A stretch of 64,000 nucleotides of DNA from Luteimonas sp. FCS-9 (GCF_001014645.1 NZ_LASZ01000018.1:1-64000), one strand, 5' to 3'. Counted from the first letter of the stretch, positions 25,801 to 34,416 are shown. The notes: generated by a model not told the origin, from the letters alone. A program made the numbers and translations.

Positions 25801-28183
25801 CGAGGATGCGCGTCGCGGCGTCGAACACCGCCTGGGCCTTGCGCTGGCGATCGTCGAGCAGCGCCTGCCGGTGCGCCTCGAACGTCTCCACCAGTTCCTC
25901 GCGCTTGGCGAGGATGTCGGCCAGGAACTGCTCGTGCTCGCCGAACTGGCTCTCCAGTTCCTCCAACTGCACGGTCAGTCGCGACAGCTGCTCGTCGGCG
26001 CGTTCGGGATCGGTCGCCAGCGCCAGCGCGCCGGCGATCGACTGGCCGAACAGCGCGAACTGCGCGCCGAACTGGGCGACGGCCTCCGCCGAGCCCAGGC
26101 TGCGCCGCCGCTGGTCGGCGCGCGCGCGCGACTGGTTGAGCCGGGCGTAGAGCCCGGAGATCGCCTCGACCACGCGCGTGCGCTCGGTCGCGTCGTCGAC
26201 CTTCAGCGTGGCCATCAGCTCCGAGAGCATGTCCAGGTCGGCGGCCAGCGCCTGCATCGCATCGATGCGTTCGGCGAGCGCCCGCGCGGTCTGCGCAGCC
26301 TGCGCCTCGCCGTCAAGCGCCTGCAGGCGCTCGGCCAGCGGCTGCAGCGCGGTCTCGCCGGCGAGGAACGCGCCGGTCGCGGCGCCGACGCGGTCCTGGG
26401 CCGCCTGCAGCGCCTCGCCCATGCGGTCGATCGCGGCGGTGTCGATGTAGCGCAGGTCGCGGATCGTCAGCAGGTGGCCACGCAGCCGCCCGATCGCGCC
26501 GAGCGCCTCGACGAAGTCCTCGACCCGGTCCCAGTCGTCGGTCTGCAGCCGTCCGAGCAACGCGCGGTGCTCGGCCTCGGCCTCGCGCATCGCGTGGTCG
26601 GACTGCTGCCGGATGCCCTCGACCTTCTCGTACTCGTCGAGCACCGATTCGCCGGTCGCGGCGATCTCGTGCAGCAGCGGCCCGGCGCCTTCGCTCGCCT
26701 CGTGCTCGAGCCAGTGGTGGGCGTCGAACATGCGCCGGGCGTTGTGCACCAGCAGCTGGTAGCGCTGGACCGAGACCTCGCGGCCGTCGATCTCGCGGGC
26801 GAGATCGAACAGGTTGGAGATGCCCCGCACCAGCTCGGGGTTGCCGATGCGGCCCATGAAGCTGTTGCCGGTCGGCGCGCGCGCGGCGAACTCGTCGCTG
26901 GTGAACGGCGTCTGCCAGACCTGCATCGGATGGATCCGGGTCGGCGCCTCGCCCTCGGCGTGGAACAAGACCATGCGCCCGTCCGCCAGGATCGCGTAGC
27001 CGTGGCCGAACACCGGGTTCTGCAGCGCGCGCTGGATCGTGTTGTAGACGAACAGCGCCGAGCGCCCGGCCTCGCGGTCGTAGAAGACGTACATGACGTC
27101 CTCGCCGTTGGGCGAGCGGATCGCGCGCTTGAACTGCATGCCGTCCATCTGCGCGTCGAAGGCCTTGTGCTCGCCGCTCTGCAGGTAGTAGCCGCCGGGG
27201 AAGATGATCCCGTGGTCCTCGGGCAGTTGCACGCAGGCCTGGACGATGGCGTCGTTGCGCACGATCGTGCCGGTCAGCGTGTTGTAGATCAGCCCCCGCC
27301 AGGCCTGCTCGCGGTAGGGCAGCACCTTGAGCAGGATCAGCGAGCCGACCTTCGCGAAGTCGAACGTCGCATCGTCGATCGACTGCGTGCGGTCCTCGAC
27401 CGCCTCGGCGTAGATCCCCTGCCCGGTCTGGGTGTTGTTCTCGACCTTGACGGTCAGGTCGCCCCCGGTGGTCTCGACGAAGATCGTGTCGAGGATGTTG
27501 AGGTGCGGGTGGCGCCCATCGACCGCCAGTTCGCGCGTCGCGCGGGTCCACTCGAAGTCGAACGGCGGCGGCAGCGCGATGTCGCGCTCGCCGCGCGAAT
27601 CCAGGTAAGTCAGTTCGCCGGTGTTGGCGATCTGCCACCGGAACACGCGCACGTCGGTGCTGCGCTCGCCGATCTGGAACGCGGCCAGCAGCCGGCCCTC
27701 GCGCACGATCAGCTGCAGCAGCCGGGCGTGCTTGTAGTAGGCGTAGAGCTCGCCGAAGTCGCGGACGAAGCCGGCGTCGCCGAGGAAGCTGCCGGCAGGA
27801 TCGACCGGCACCACGTCGTAGCCGTCGGCCTCCTCGGTCAGGCGGTAGAGCGCGAAGACGTCCTCGACGCGGGTCTGGGTACGCAGGCCGATGTAGACGT
27901 TGTAGCCGAACAGCAGGTGGTCGCCGAGCACCTGGACGATGTCGCGGCCGACGCAGTTGTTCTCGGTGCGGATGCGGAAGCGTCCGACGACCTCCATGCG
28001 GCTGTCGCCGAACTCCTGCAGCCGGCGCGCGTTGAGCGCCTCGGCCAGCGCGCGCAGGCGCGCGCCCTGCTCGGCCAGCCGCCGCCGCAGCACCTCGTAG
28101 GCGCCGCCCTGGGCGACCGCCTCGTCGACGTGGCTGGCCGTCGTGGGCGTCTGCTGCGCGGCGTCGGGCGTGGGTTCTGACAT
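22874..28183 (-). CDS. Giant AAA+ ATPase with DUF3686-type N-terminal domain
   Basis: This 1769-aa cytoplasmic protein is annotated in related genomes as a DNA-repair ATPase, a name without direct proof. Residues about 60-520 form a beta-rich DUF3686-like region (for example FVETTGGDLTVKVENN and IIFPGGYYLQSG). Residues about 540-870 are long coiled coils. The AAA+ module lies near 1260-1530: Walker A SPPGYGKTTLM at about 1300, Walker B MLYVDDIQHT and sensor VMAGNPYTESG, with helices after it resembling MoxR-type ATPases. The ATG at 28183 is preferred over a GTG at 28213. It follows yqiK by 127 bp containing two hairpins and overlaps the next gene by 4 bp. One inference is an AAA+ motor acting on membrane-bound or TelA-bound partners. 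Confidence 0.85.
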   Translation of the reverse strand: MSEPTPDAAQQTPTTASHVDEAVAQGGAYEVLRRRLAEQGARLRALAEALNARRLQEFGDSRMEVVGRFRIRTENNCVGRDIVQVLGDHLLFGYNVYIGLRTQTRVEDVFALYRLTEEADGYDVVPVDPAGSFLGDAGFVRDFGELYAYYKHARLLQLIVREGRLLAAFQIGERSTDVRVFRWQIANTGELTYLDSRGERDIALPPPFDFEWTRATRELAVDGRHPHLNILDTIFVETTGGDLTVKVENNTQTGQGIYAEAVEDRTQSIDDATFDFAKVGSLILLKVLPYREQAWRGLIYNTLTGTIVRNDAIVQACVQLPEDHGIIFPGGYYLQSGEHKAFDAQMDGMQFKRAIRSPNGEDVMYVFYDREAGRSALFVYNTIQRALQNPVFGHGYAILADGRMVLFHAEGEAPTRIHPMQVWQTPFTSDEFAARAPTGNSFMGRIGNPELVRGISNLFDLAREIDGREVSVQRYQLLVHNARRMFDAHHWLEHEASEGAGPLLHEIAATGESVLDEYEKVEGIRQQSDHAMREAEAEHRALLGRLQTDDWDRVEDFVEALGAIGRLRGHLLTIRDLRYIDTAAIDRMGEALQAAQDRVGAATGAFLAGETALQPLAERLQALDGEAQAAQTARALAERIDAMQALAADLDMLSELMATLKVDDATERTRVVEAISGLYARLNQSRARADQRRRSLGSAEAVAQFGAQFALFGQSIAGALALATDPERADEQLSRLTVQLEELESQFGEHEQFLADILAKREELVETFEAHRQALLDDRQRKAQAVFDAATRILDGLPRRTERFASPDELNAFFAGDALILKLRELADRLRGYRDSVKADDVEARLKGVRDEAVRSLRDRSDLFEGGGQVIRLGPRHRFSVNVQPLDLTILPRGDGLAVHLTGTDFYEAIHDAELDALRAYWQVTLDSESPSIARSEYLAGLVLDAAIAGREDLRLAGLAAQAGDPDALERTVRAFAAPCYREGYEKGIHDHDAALILRALLPLYVAAGPLVHPPAARALAMLFWTREGGDGDAAQWPVRTTGALAIERLFGSTNGLDALRAEIAEALSGFLSRHALPLDPASAVDAAAYLVDELRDGDPTFGISHYARRLVDALRQALDGADLGAGFDASLQRLAERPSAQWALAAQWLHGLCGDPVHAPLAGYVPEAIVLLLAGRTLRHRVREVTLIAEVEGLLGEHPRIDGGRLRVSVDDFLSRLRTHREIFVPAFHRYQAVRQRIAARERDALRLSEFKARPLTSFVRNRLIDEVYLPLIGDNLAKQMGTVGEDKRSDLMGLLMMISPPGYGKTTLMEYVASRLGLVFMKINGPALGHEVRSLDPDQAPDATSRQELHKLNLALEMGSNTMLYVDDIQHTHPEFLQKFISLCDGTRRIEGVWQGRTKTYDMRGRKFCVVMAGNPYTESGEVFKIPDMLANRADIYNLGDVLGGMEDAFRLSYIENSLTSNPVLAPLATREMADLYLLADRAAGKEVSTNDLSHAYSGAEVNEIVATLQRLMQVRDVVYRVNQQYIASAAQADRYRTEPAFRLQGSYRNMNKLAEKISPVMNAAELQQLIADHYLGEAQLLTTGAEENLLKLAELRGTLTDAQAARWAQIKRDFLRDKAMGGEDADTGARVVAQLADIAQGLQAMGGGEPPPAPPQAPWQDILGALQRIAGREADARSDPAEAWPAAMRAAVEPLIERVGESLAGQAGLNAALAQLVELLRLRAAANDAAPAAARARRERTPAERRLDEALDQLGLLDGRRDAPQE

Positions 28184-28206
28184 CGGCGGCTCATCCTGCG
28201 CTGGAG

Positions 28207-28265
28207 CGGGCACGCGCTGGGGCGTGCCCGGTAGATCGCGGCGCGTCGCCGGCCGGACCGGCGAC
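28207..28265. promoter_or_regulatory. Two strong hairpins between yqiK and the AAA+ gene
   Basis: CGGGCACGC/GCGTGCCCG (28207-28230, 9-bp stem, loop of 6) and GTCGCCGG/CCGGCGAC (28245-28265, 8-bp stem, loop of 5) are both perfect. They sit in the only sizeable gap of the cluster and could partly terminate or process the transcript, setting different levels of flotillin and ATPase. No T-run follows either one. Confidence 0.5.
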
Positions 28266-28310
28266 CGCCTCGGGGTCGCGTCGACGCGCTGCGAGGCGCG
28301 CGCGCGCCGC

Positions 28311-30296
28311 TCAGGCCGCGCCGTCCTCGACGAGCGCGCGGCGGTCGGTGTCGGCGCCGTTGGCGGCGACGCCCAGGTAACGCTGCATCAGGTCCTGGAC
28401 GATCGGACTCTTGCCGGCCAGGCCCTCGATCGACCGGCCCAGCGACACCGCCTTGACCAGGTTCTCGAACATGCCGCCGTCGCCGCCGACCAGGTCGATG
28501 TCGGCGTTGCGCAGCGCGCTGGCGATGACCTCGGCGTTCTCGCGCGAGATGTCCTTGCCCGCCTCGATCGACGCCAGCGCCTGCCGAAGGCCGGTGTCGA
28601 GCGCCATGCGGAACTCCTCGTGGCCGCGCGCGGTGTCGCTGAGCGCGTCGATCGCCTGGAACTTCTGCGTCAGGCCCTCGGCCTCGGCCGACAGCTTCTT
28701 CTGCACCACGGTCGCCTCGGCGCTGCCGATCGACTCGACTGCCTCGGCCTTCGCGCGTCCCATCTGCGACTCGCCCTGGGCCTGCGCCGACAGCGTCTCG
28801 GCCAGCACCTTGGCCTCGGCGGTGCCCTGCCGGAGGTTGGCATCGGCCTTGGCCTCGATGACGCGCGCCTCGGCGACGCCGACCTTCTCGATCGCGACCG
28901 CACCGGCCTCCTGCACCTGCGCCTCGGCCAGGCCCGGCGCGGCGCGTTCGGCGCGCACGCCCTCGGCCAGCAGCTTCTTGGCCTCGGCCTGCTTGCCGGC
29001 GGCCTCGAAGTCGGCCTGCGCGAGCGTGGTGACCTCGACCGCCTTGTGGCGGGCGGCGGTCTCGCGCGCCTCGGCCTCCTTGACCTGACGCACCAGCGCT
29101 TCCTGTGCCTTGGCCTCGGCATCGAGGATCGTGACCTGCTTGAGGCGGTCGGCCTCGGAGACCTCGCGCACTTCCTTGATCCGCTCCTCCTCCTGCGCGA
29201 CGGTCTTGTCGATCGCGATGCGCTCGCGGGTGATGTTGGCCACGTCCATCCGGCCCTGCTCGACGACCTTGTCGCGCTCCACGCCCTGCAGCTGCACCTC
29301 GCGGTCGGTCGTGACCTGCTCGAGCTGGCGCGCGCGCTCGACGCGCTCGGCCTCGATCGCGACCGCGCGCTGGCGGTTCTGCGTCGCCACCTCGACCTCG
29401 CGCAAGCGGTTCTCCTCGCGGATGTCGATCAGTTGCTGGGCCTCGATGCGCGCGTTCTCGGCGATCTGGCGCTGCTCCTCCTGCACCTTCGCGGTCTCGG
29501 CCTCCTCGCGCGCGCGGATCGTCTCGATCTCGCGCTGCTGGCGCGCCTCGGCCTCGGCCTGCTGGCGCTCGAGCGACAGCGTCGCCTCGCGCGTCTCGAC
29601 GTTCTTCTTGGTGATCGCCAGCCGTTCGTTCTGCTCGAGCTCGTTGGTGACCACGTTCTGCGAAGCGGTCAGCTCGGTGATCTTGCGGATGCCCTCGGCG
29701 TCGAGGATGTTGTGCGGATCGAGCACGCTCTTGGGCGTCTGCTCGAGGTAGTCGATCGCCACGTCCTCGAGCACGTAGCCGTTGAGGTCGTTGCCGATGA
29801 CCGCGATGATCTCGTCGCGGAACTCCTGGCGCTTCTCGAACAGGTCGGTGAAGTCGAACTTCTTGCCGACGGTCTTGAGCGCCTCGGAGAACTTGGCGTT
29901 GAACAGCTCGTCGACCGCGTGCTTGTCCGAGGCCCGGTCGGCGCCGAGCGCCTTGGCCACGCGCAGCACGTCGGCCTGGGTCTCGTTGACGCGCAGGTAG
30001 AACGCCACCGCGATGTCGGCCCGCATGTTGTCGCGGCAGATCAGCCCTTCCTTGCCGCGACGGTCGATCTGCAGCGTGATCAGGCTGATCTTCATCAGTT
30101 CGGCGCGATAGAGCACCGGGATGATCAGCGCGCCGGTGAAGCGCACCTTGGGCTGCGCGCTCATGTCGTTGACGATCAGCGCGGTGCCCTGGTCGACCTT
30201 CTTGTAGAAGGCCTTGAACAGGCCGGCCGCGCCGAGCAGCACGACCACGACGATGCCGAGGCCGATCAGGAACGGGGCGAGCGTGGCGACACTCAT
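28311..30296 (-). CDS. yqiK: Flotillin-like band-7 protein YqiK
   Basis: This 661-aa membrane-scaffold protein has one transmembrane helix at about residues 8-28, a band-7/SPFH domain (about 30-220) and a very long coiled coil (about 215-580) rich in Glu, Ala, Arg and Gln. A flotillin C-terminal region follows (KFQAIDALSDTARGHEEF). In bacteria such proteins form membrane microdomains that influence other membrane proteins. The ATG at 30296 has AAGGAG nine bases upstream. It follows the YqiJ-like gene by 48 bp, as in the E. coli yqiJ-yqiK pair, and precedes the AAA+ ATPase. Confidence 0.92.
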   Translation of the reverse strand: MSVATLAPFLIGLGIVVVVLLGAAGLFKAFYKKVDQGTALIVNDMSAQPKVRFTGALIIPVLYRAELMKISLITLQIDRRGKEGLICRDNMRADIAVAFYLRVNETQADVLRVAKALGADRASDKHAVDELFNAKFSEALKTVGKKFDFTDLFEKRQEFRDEIIAVIGNDLNGYVLEDVAIDYLEQTPKSVLDPHNILDAEGIRKITELTASQNVVTNELEQNERLAITKKNVETREATLSLERQQAEAEARQQREIETIRAREEAETAKVQEEQRQIAENARIEAQQLIDIREENRLREVEVATQNRQRAVAIEAERVERARQLEQVTTDREVQLQGVERDKVVEQGRMDVANITRERIAIDKTVAQEEERIKEVREVSEADRLKQVTILDAEAKAQEALVRQVKEAEARETAARHKAVEVTTLAQADFEAAGKQAEAKKLLAEGVRAERAAPGLAEAQVQEAGAVAIEKVGVAEARVIEAKADANLRQGTAEAKVLAETLSAQAQGESQMGRAKAEAVESIGSAEATVVQKKLSAEAEGLTQKFQAIDALSDTARGHEEFRMALDTGLRQALASIEAGKDISRENAEVIASALRNADIDLVGGDGGMFENLVKAVSLGRSIEGLAGKSPIVQDLMQRYLGVAANGADTDRRALVEDGAA

Positions 30297-30344
30297 CGGG
30301 GGTTTCTCCTTCGCTTGGGGCCCGCGTCCCGCGGACCGTACGGT

Positions 30345-30983
30345 TCAGATGTGACGGTAATCGGCTTCGGGCACGACCCGGTAGCAATGCCCGGCGGCGT
30401 CGAACTCGACGAGCACCACGCGCTCGCCGCGGTTGAGGACGTGCGCGCCGTCGGCGCGCACCTGCAGCACGAGTCCGGCGCCCCCGTCGTCGACGTCGGC
30501 CATGCCGGCGGTCGCCGACACCGTCGGCGTGCGCACCACCGCGACCCGCCCCAGCAGCGACGGTGGCTCGGCGGGCTGCAGCGTCAGCAGCCAGCGCCGC
30601 AACGGCCGCAGCGCGACGGTGGTCAGCAGCGCGGCAGGCACCAGCGCCAGCACCGCGACCAGCGTGCCCAGCGTCCAGCGCAGCCAGCCCCACGACGGCG
30701 GAAGCAGGAACAGATGGACGAAGTAGGTGCAGAACCAGCCGAAGAACACCACCAGCGTGAGCACCAGCATCAGCGGCAGCCGGTCCAGCCCCAGCCGCCC
30801 GAGCACGCCGGCCAGCCCGTGCGCGTCCGCGCCGTCGGGCAGGTCCAGATCGACATCGAGGTCGATGCCGCCGATGTCCACCAGCCCCAGCGCGGCGAGC
30901 AGCCAGTAGATCGCGCACACGCCCAGCAGCACGCTGTAGACCAGCGTGGGGTATCCGAGCGCGGTGGCCACGAATTCGGGCAT
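30345..30983 (-). CDS. YqiJ/NfeD-like membrane protein with C-terminal OB-type domain
   Basis: This 212-aa inner-membrane protein has hydrophobic segments near residues 8-32, 70-95 and 100-125. An Asp-rich loop (GIDLDVDLDLPDGADA) sits between the first two. The C-terminal part (about 140-205) is beta-rich, like the OB fold of NfeD/YqiJ partners of flotillins (LLGRVAVVRTPTVS and ERVVLVEFD). NfeD-type proteins are encoded beside band-7 proteins and help their assembly. The ATG at 30983 was chosen over a longer frame. Together with yqiK it forms the upstream, membrane half of the five-gene cluster. Confidence 0.82.
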   Translation of the reverse strand: MPEFVATALGYPTLVYSVLLGVCAIYWLLAALGLVDIGGIDLDVDLDLPDGADAHGLAGVLGRLGLDRLPLMLVLTLVVFFGWFCTYFVHLFLLPPSWGWLRWTLGTLVAVLALVPAALLTTVALRPLRRWLLTLQPAEPPSLLGRVAVVRTPTVSATAGMADVDDGGAGLVLQVRADGAHVLNRGERVVLVEFDAAGHCYRVVPEADYRHI

Positions 30984-31094
30984 GTCGGCGAAGCACTCCT
31001 GTGTCCGGTCGGCCGGCGCTCCCCGCGCTGGCCGCTCCCGCCGGACGTCCGGTCCGGTGGGCCCGTCATCATGCCAGCCCACGCACCGACTTCG

Positions 31095-31769
31095 TCAAGC
31101 CGGCGCCGGCAAGGCCACGACCGCCCCGGGTGCGCAGGCGCACAGGCGCACGCCCGGCGACGGCGCGACCGGCAGGCCGCCGGCGAAGGCGGTGAACGCC
31201 GGCAGCAGCCCGGCATCGCGCGCGAACACGAACGCCGGCAGACGCGGCAGGCCCGGCAGGCGCACGACCGGATGCAGGTGGCCGCCGAGCCGGTAGCCCG
31301 CGGCATCGGCGGCGACGGCATCGTCGACGTCGTGCACGAACACGAACGGCGGCTCGTGCAGCAGCGCGCCGTGCAGGCGCAGACCCAGCGTACGGGCCAG
31401 TTCGGGCGCGGCACGCAGCGCACGGTCGTGGTTGCCGCCGACCAGCTCGACCGAAATCGCGACGTGACGCGCCCGCCATGCCTGCCAGGCCGCGCGCCAC
31501 GGCGCGTCGCGCGCACCGGCGTGCAGCAGGTCGCCCAGCACCAGCAGCCGCGTCGCACCACTGGCCTCGACCAGCGCATCGAGCCGCGCGAGATCGTGCT
31601 CGGTGCCGCCGCGCGGCAACGCGATGCCGGCCTGGCGGAAATGATGTGCCTTGCCCAGGTGCACGTCGGCGACCACCAGCGTGCGCAGCCGCGGCCACGA
31701 CAGCGCGCGCCCGGGGTGCAGCCGCAGCGACTCGCCGGCGACCGCGATCTCCAGTGCGCCGTCAGCCAC
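31095..31769 (-). CDS. pdeM: Ligase-associated DNA damage response endonuclease PdeM
   Basis: This 224-aa calcineurin-type metallophosphoesterase is found in the ATP-dependent ligase cluster. The metal motifs are LVVADVHLGKAHHF, VLGDLLHAG, VGGNHDRAL and GHLHPVVRL, giving the Asp, His and Asn ligands of the di-metal site. A GTG at 31769 overlaps the helicase stop by 8 bp and aligns with the family start (VADGALEIAVAGE); an ATG at 31799 would overlap by 38 bp. It is the last gene of the ligase, helicase and nuclease set, and is presumed to trim DNA ends in repair. Confidence 0.9.
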   Translation of the reverse strand: MADGALEIAVAGESLRLHPGRALSWPRLRTLVVADVHLGKAHHFRQAGIALPRGGTEHDLARLDALVEASGATRLLVLGDLLHAGARDAPWRAAWQAWRARHVAISVELVGGNHDRALRAAPELARTLGLRLHGALLHEPPFVFVHDVDDAVAADAAGYRLGGHLHPVVRLPGLPRLPAFVFARDAGLLPAFTAFAGGLPVAPSPGVRLCACAPGAVVALPAPA

Positions 31770-34383
31770 GGTTGCGCCGCTCCAGCTGCGCGGCGGCACG
31801 TTGCACGCGCGTGCGCCAGTCCTCGGTACTGAGCTGGCCGCGCATCGATTCGGCCCACAGCGGGAACGACAGCGGGGTGAACGTCCGCAGCGGATGCAGG
31901 TCGAGCGAGCGGGCGCTGCAGTCCTCGAGCGTGGTGCGCAGCTGCACCACGTCCAGCTGCGCGGCGAACACCTCGCGCTCGGCCAGCGCCAGCAGCATGT
32001 GGTCCGGGTCGTGCCGGCGCAGCACGTCGAACAGCAGGCCGCTGGAGGCCTGCAGCTGGCGCATCGAGCGCGGCGCCCGCCCCGGCAGCGACGGCGGCAG
32101 CAGGCCGGCGACGCGCGCGATGTCGCGGAACTGGCGGCGCGCGAGCTCGGCCAGGTTCAGGCTCTCGCGCAGGTCGTCGATCAGCGAATCGGGCGAGAGC
32201 ATCGCCTCGACATCGAGCGCATCGAGCTCGACGTCCTGCGCCGGCGACAGCACCAGCCCGTAGTCGTTGGCGGCGAACGAGAAGCTGTTGGCGCGCAGGC
32301 GGCCCCAGCGCAGCGCCAGCAAGGCGGCCAAGCCCTCGTGCACCTGCCGCCCGGCGAACGGAAACACGAACAGGTGCCGGGCGCCGCGCGCGCGGATCCA
32401 TTCCACCAGCAGGCGGCCGGGCGCGGGCAGCGCCGACAACCGTTGCTGCAGGTCGAGCAGCCGCCCGATCGCGCGCAGCCCGGGCGCATCGCGCGGGCCG
32501 GCGAACAGGCGCTCGACCTCGTGCGCCAGCGTGCCCGACAGCGACATGCGCCCGCCCTGCCACTTGGGCACCGTGCCGCTGCCGGCCTTGGCGACGCGCA
32601 CGTAGGCGGTCATGTCCTCGAGCCGCACCAGCTCCAGCGTGCGGCCGGCGAACTGGAACCGGTCGCGCGGCCGCAGCCGCCCGACGAAGCTTTCCTCGAC
32701 CGAGCCCAGGCCGCCGCCACGCAGCAGCTTCACGCGCACCGCCTCGTCGCTGGCGATCGTCCCGATCGACAGCCGGTGGCGCAGCGCGATGCGCCGGTCC
32801 TCGACGCGGTACACGCCGTCATCGCCGCGCACCACGCGCCGGAAGTCCGGATAGTGCGCCAGCGCCGCGCCGCCCTGGACGATGAAGTCGAGCACCGCGC
32901 GCCAGGCCAGCGGGTCCAGCGTGCGGAAGGCGTGCGTGCCGCGGACCTCGTCGAACAGCGCGTCGGCGTCGAACCCGCCGCCCAGCGCCAGCGTCACGCA
33001 GTGCTGGGCCAGCACGTCGAGACTGAGCACCGGCGGCGGCCGGGATTCGATCATGCCGGCGGCGACCGCGGCGCGGGCCGCGGCGTACTCCACCAGCTCC
33101 AGCGCGTGCGCCGGCACGCAGACCACGTGGCCGGCCTCGCCCGGGCGGTGGCGCGCACGTCCGGCGCGCTGCAGCAGCCGCGACACGCCTTTCGGGCTGC
33201 CGATCTGCAGGACCTGGTCGACGGCGGGGAAGTCGACGCCGAGGTCGAGACTGGACGTCGCGACGACGCAGCGCACGCTGCCCTCGCGCAGCCCCTGCTC
33301 GGCGGCCGCGCGCAGCTTGGGGTCGAGCGAGCCATGATGCAGCGCCAGCGTCTCGGGCGCCTCGGGCCACACCGCCGACAGCGCGCGGTGCCACAGTTCG
33401 GCCTGCGAGCGGGTGTTGGCGAACAGCAGGCTGGTGCGCTCGGCCATCAGGCGTTCGAGCACGCGCGGCAGCTGCGCCATCCCCAGGTGGCCGGCCCACG
33501 GGAAGCGCTCGTCCTCGCCGGGCAGCAGCGTGTCGAGCGTGAAGCGCTTGGGCGCGACGCCCGCGACCACCTGCGCCTGCGGGCAGTGCGGCAGCAACGC
33601 GTCGCGTGCCTGGTCGAGGTTGCCGAGCGTCGCCGACACGCCCCAGATGCGCAGCGCCGGATTGAGCCGGCGCAGTCGCGCCAGCGCCAGCTGCAGCAGC
33701 ACGCCGCGCTTGTTGCCGAGCAGCTCGTGCCATTCGTCGACGACCACGCAGCGCACCGACGCCAGCAGCGGCGCGGTGTCGGCGTAGGACAGCAGCAGCG
33801 ACAGCGATTCAGGCGTGGTCACCAGCACCTCGACCTGGCCGCTGCGTGCCAGGCGCCGGTCGCGCGCGCTGGCGTCGCCGGTGCGCATCGCAACGGTCCA
33901 GTCCAGCCCGAGCGCCTCGATCGGCGCACGCAACGCGCGCACGGTGTCGACGGCGAGCGCGCGCAGCGGGGTGATCCACAGCAGTTGCAGGGTCCGCCCC
34001 GAAGTACGACGCGGCGTCTTCGACCCGTCGGGGGCGTGCGCCTGCGCATGATCGACATCCGCGTGCACCTGCCCATCGTGGACGCGCGCCTGCGCGCGAC
34101 GGGGGCTGGTCGCCACGGCCCGATCGCGCGCGAGCGCGCTTCTACGCTCGGCGAGCGCTTCGAGCAGCGGGCCCCCGAACGCGGCCAGCGTCTTGCCGCT
34201 GCCGGTCGGCGTCTGCAGCAGGCCGGACTCGCCGGCGAGATACCGGCGCCAGACCTCGCGCTGGAACGGCGCGGGGCGCCAACCCTGCGCAGCGAACCAC
34301 GCGCGCAGCGGCGCGTCGGGACCGCGCAGGCGCGTCATGGCCGGATCGCGTGGTGCGTCATCGCCGGGCGCCATCGCGATCAT
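31762..34383 (-). CDS. Ligase-associated DEXH-box helicase
   Basis: This Lhr-related superfamily 2 helicase of up to 873 aa belongs to the ATP-dependent DNA ligase cluster. It has Walker A QTPTGSGKTLAAF, motif Ia WITPLRALA, TTPESL, motif II VVDEWHE (a DEWH variant), SATLGN, a helicase C domain (SSLDLGVDF, then LQRAGRARHR) and an Lhr-type C-terminal part. Translation may begin at the ATG at 34338, which aligns best; the 34383 ATG is the outer limit. Between motifs I and Ia sits an insert of about 50 residues. Part of it (RRSALARDR) is the translation of the dispersed palindrome at 34121-34149. The ligase gene lies 117 bp upstream across another repeat pair. Confidence 0.9.
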   Translation of the reverse strand: MIAMAPGDDAPRDPAMTRLRGPDAPLRAWFAAQGWRPAPFQREVWRRYLAGESGLLQTPTGSGKTLAAFGGPLLEALAERRSALARDRAVATSPRRAQARVHDGQVHADVDHAQAHAPDGSKTPRRTSGRTLQLLWITPLRALAVDTVRALRAPIEALGLDWTVAMRTGDASARDRRLARSGQVEVLVTTPESLSLLLSYADTAPLLASVRCVVVDEWHELLGNKRGVLLQLALARLRRLNPALRIWGVSATLGNLDQARDALLPHCPQAQVVAGVAPKRFTLDTLLPGEDERFPWAGHLGMAQLPRVLERLMAERTSLLFANTRSQAELWHRALSAVWPEAPETLALHHGSLDPKLRAAAEQGLREGSVRCVVATSSLDLGVDFPAVDQVLQIGSPKGVSRLLQRAGRARHRPGEAGHVVCVPAHALELVEYAAARAAVAAGMIESRPPPVLSLDVLAQHCVTLALGGGFDADALFDEVRGTHAFRTLDPLAWRAVLDFIVQGGAALAHYPDFRRVVRGDDGVYRVEDRRIALRHRLSIGTIASDEAVRVKLLRGGGLGSVEESFVGRLRPRDRFQFAGRTLELVRLEDMTAYVRVAKAGSGTVPKWQGGRMSLSGTLAHEVERLFAGPRDAPGLRAIGRLLDLQQRLSALPAPGRLLVEWIRARGARHLFVFPFAGRQVHEGLAALLALRWGRLRANSFSFAANDYGLVLSPAQDVELDALDVEAMLSPDSLIDDLRESLNLAELARRQFRDIARVAGLLPPSLPGRAPRSMRQLQASSGLLFDVLRRHDPDHMLLALAEREVFAAQLDVVQLRTTLEDCSARSLDLHPLRTFTPLSFPLWAESMRGQLSTEDWRTRVQRAAAQLERRNRG
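34121..34149. repeat. Dispersed palindromic repeat inside the helicase gene
   Basis: GATCGCGCGCGAGCGCGC followed by TTCTACGC at 34123-34148 is the same unit as the intergenic repeats. Here it lies in frame inside the ligase-associated helicase and is translated (on the minus strand) as part of the extra segment between motifs I and Ia. Confidence 0.8.
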
Positions 34384-34416
34384 GACCGGGCCCCGTGGCG
34401 GGTCATGCCCCCCGCT

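Noticed and set aside
22916-28180. A 1754-codon plus-strand open frame opposite the AAA+ ATPase
   Set aside because: It mirrors the ATPase almost exactly, is rich in Arg, Val, Leu and Ala, and shows no domain. It is a third-position GC shadow of the real gene.
31769-31799. ATG at 31799 as the PdeM start
   Set aside because: It would overlap the helicase by 38 bp and add MPPRSWSGAT, which is unlike the family. GTG at 31769 gives an 8-bp overlap and a family-like start.
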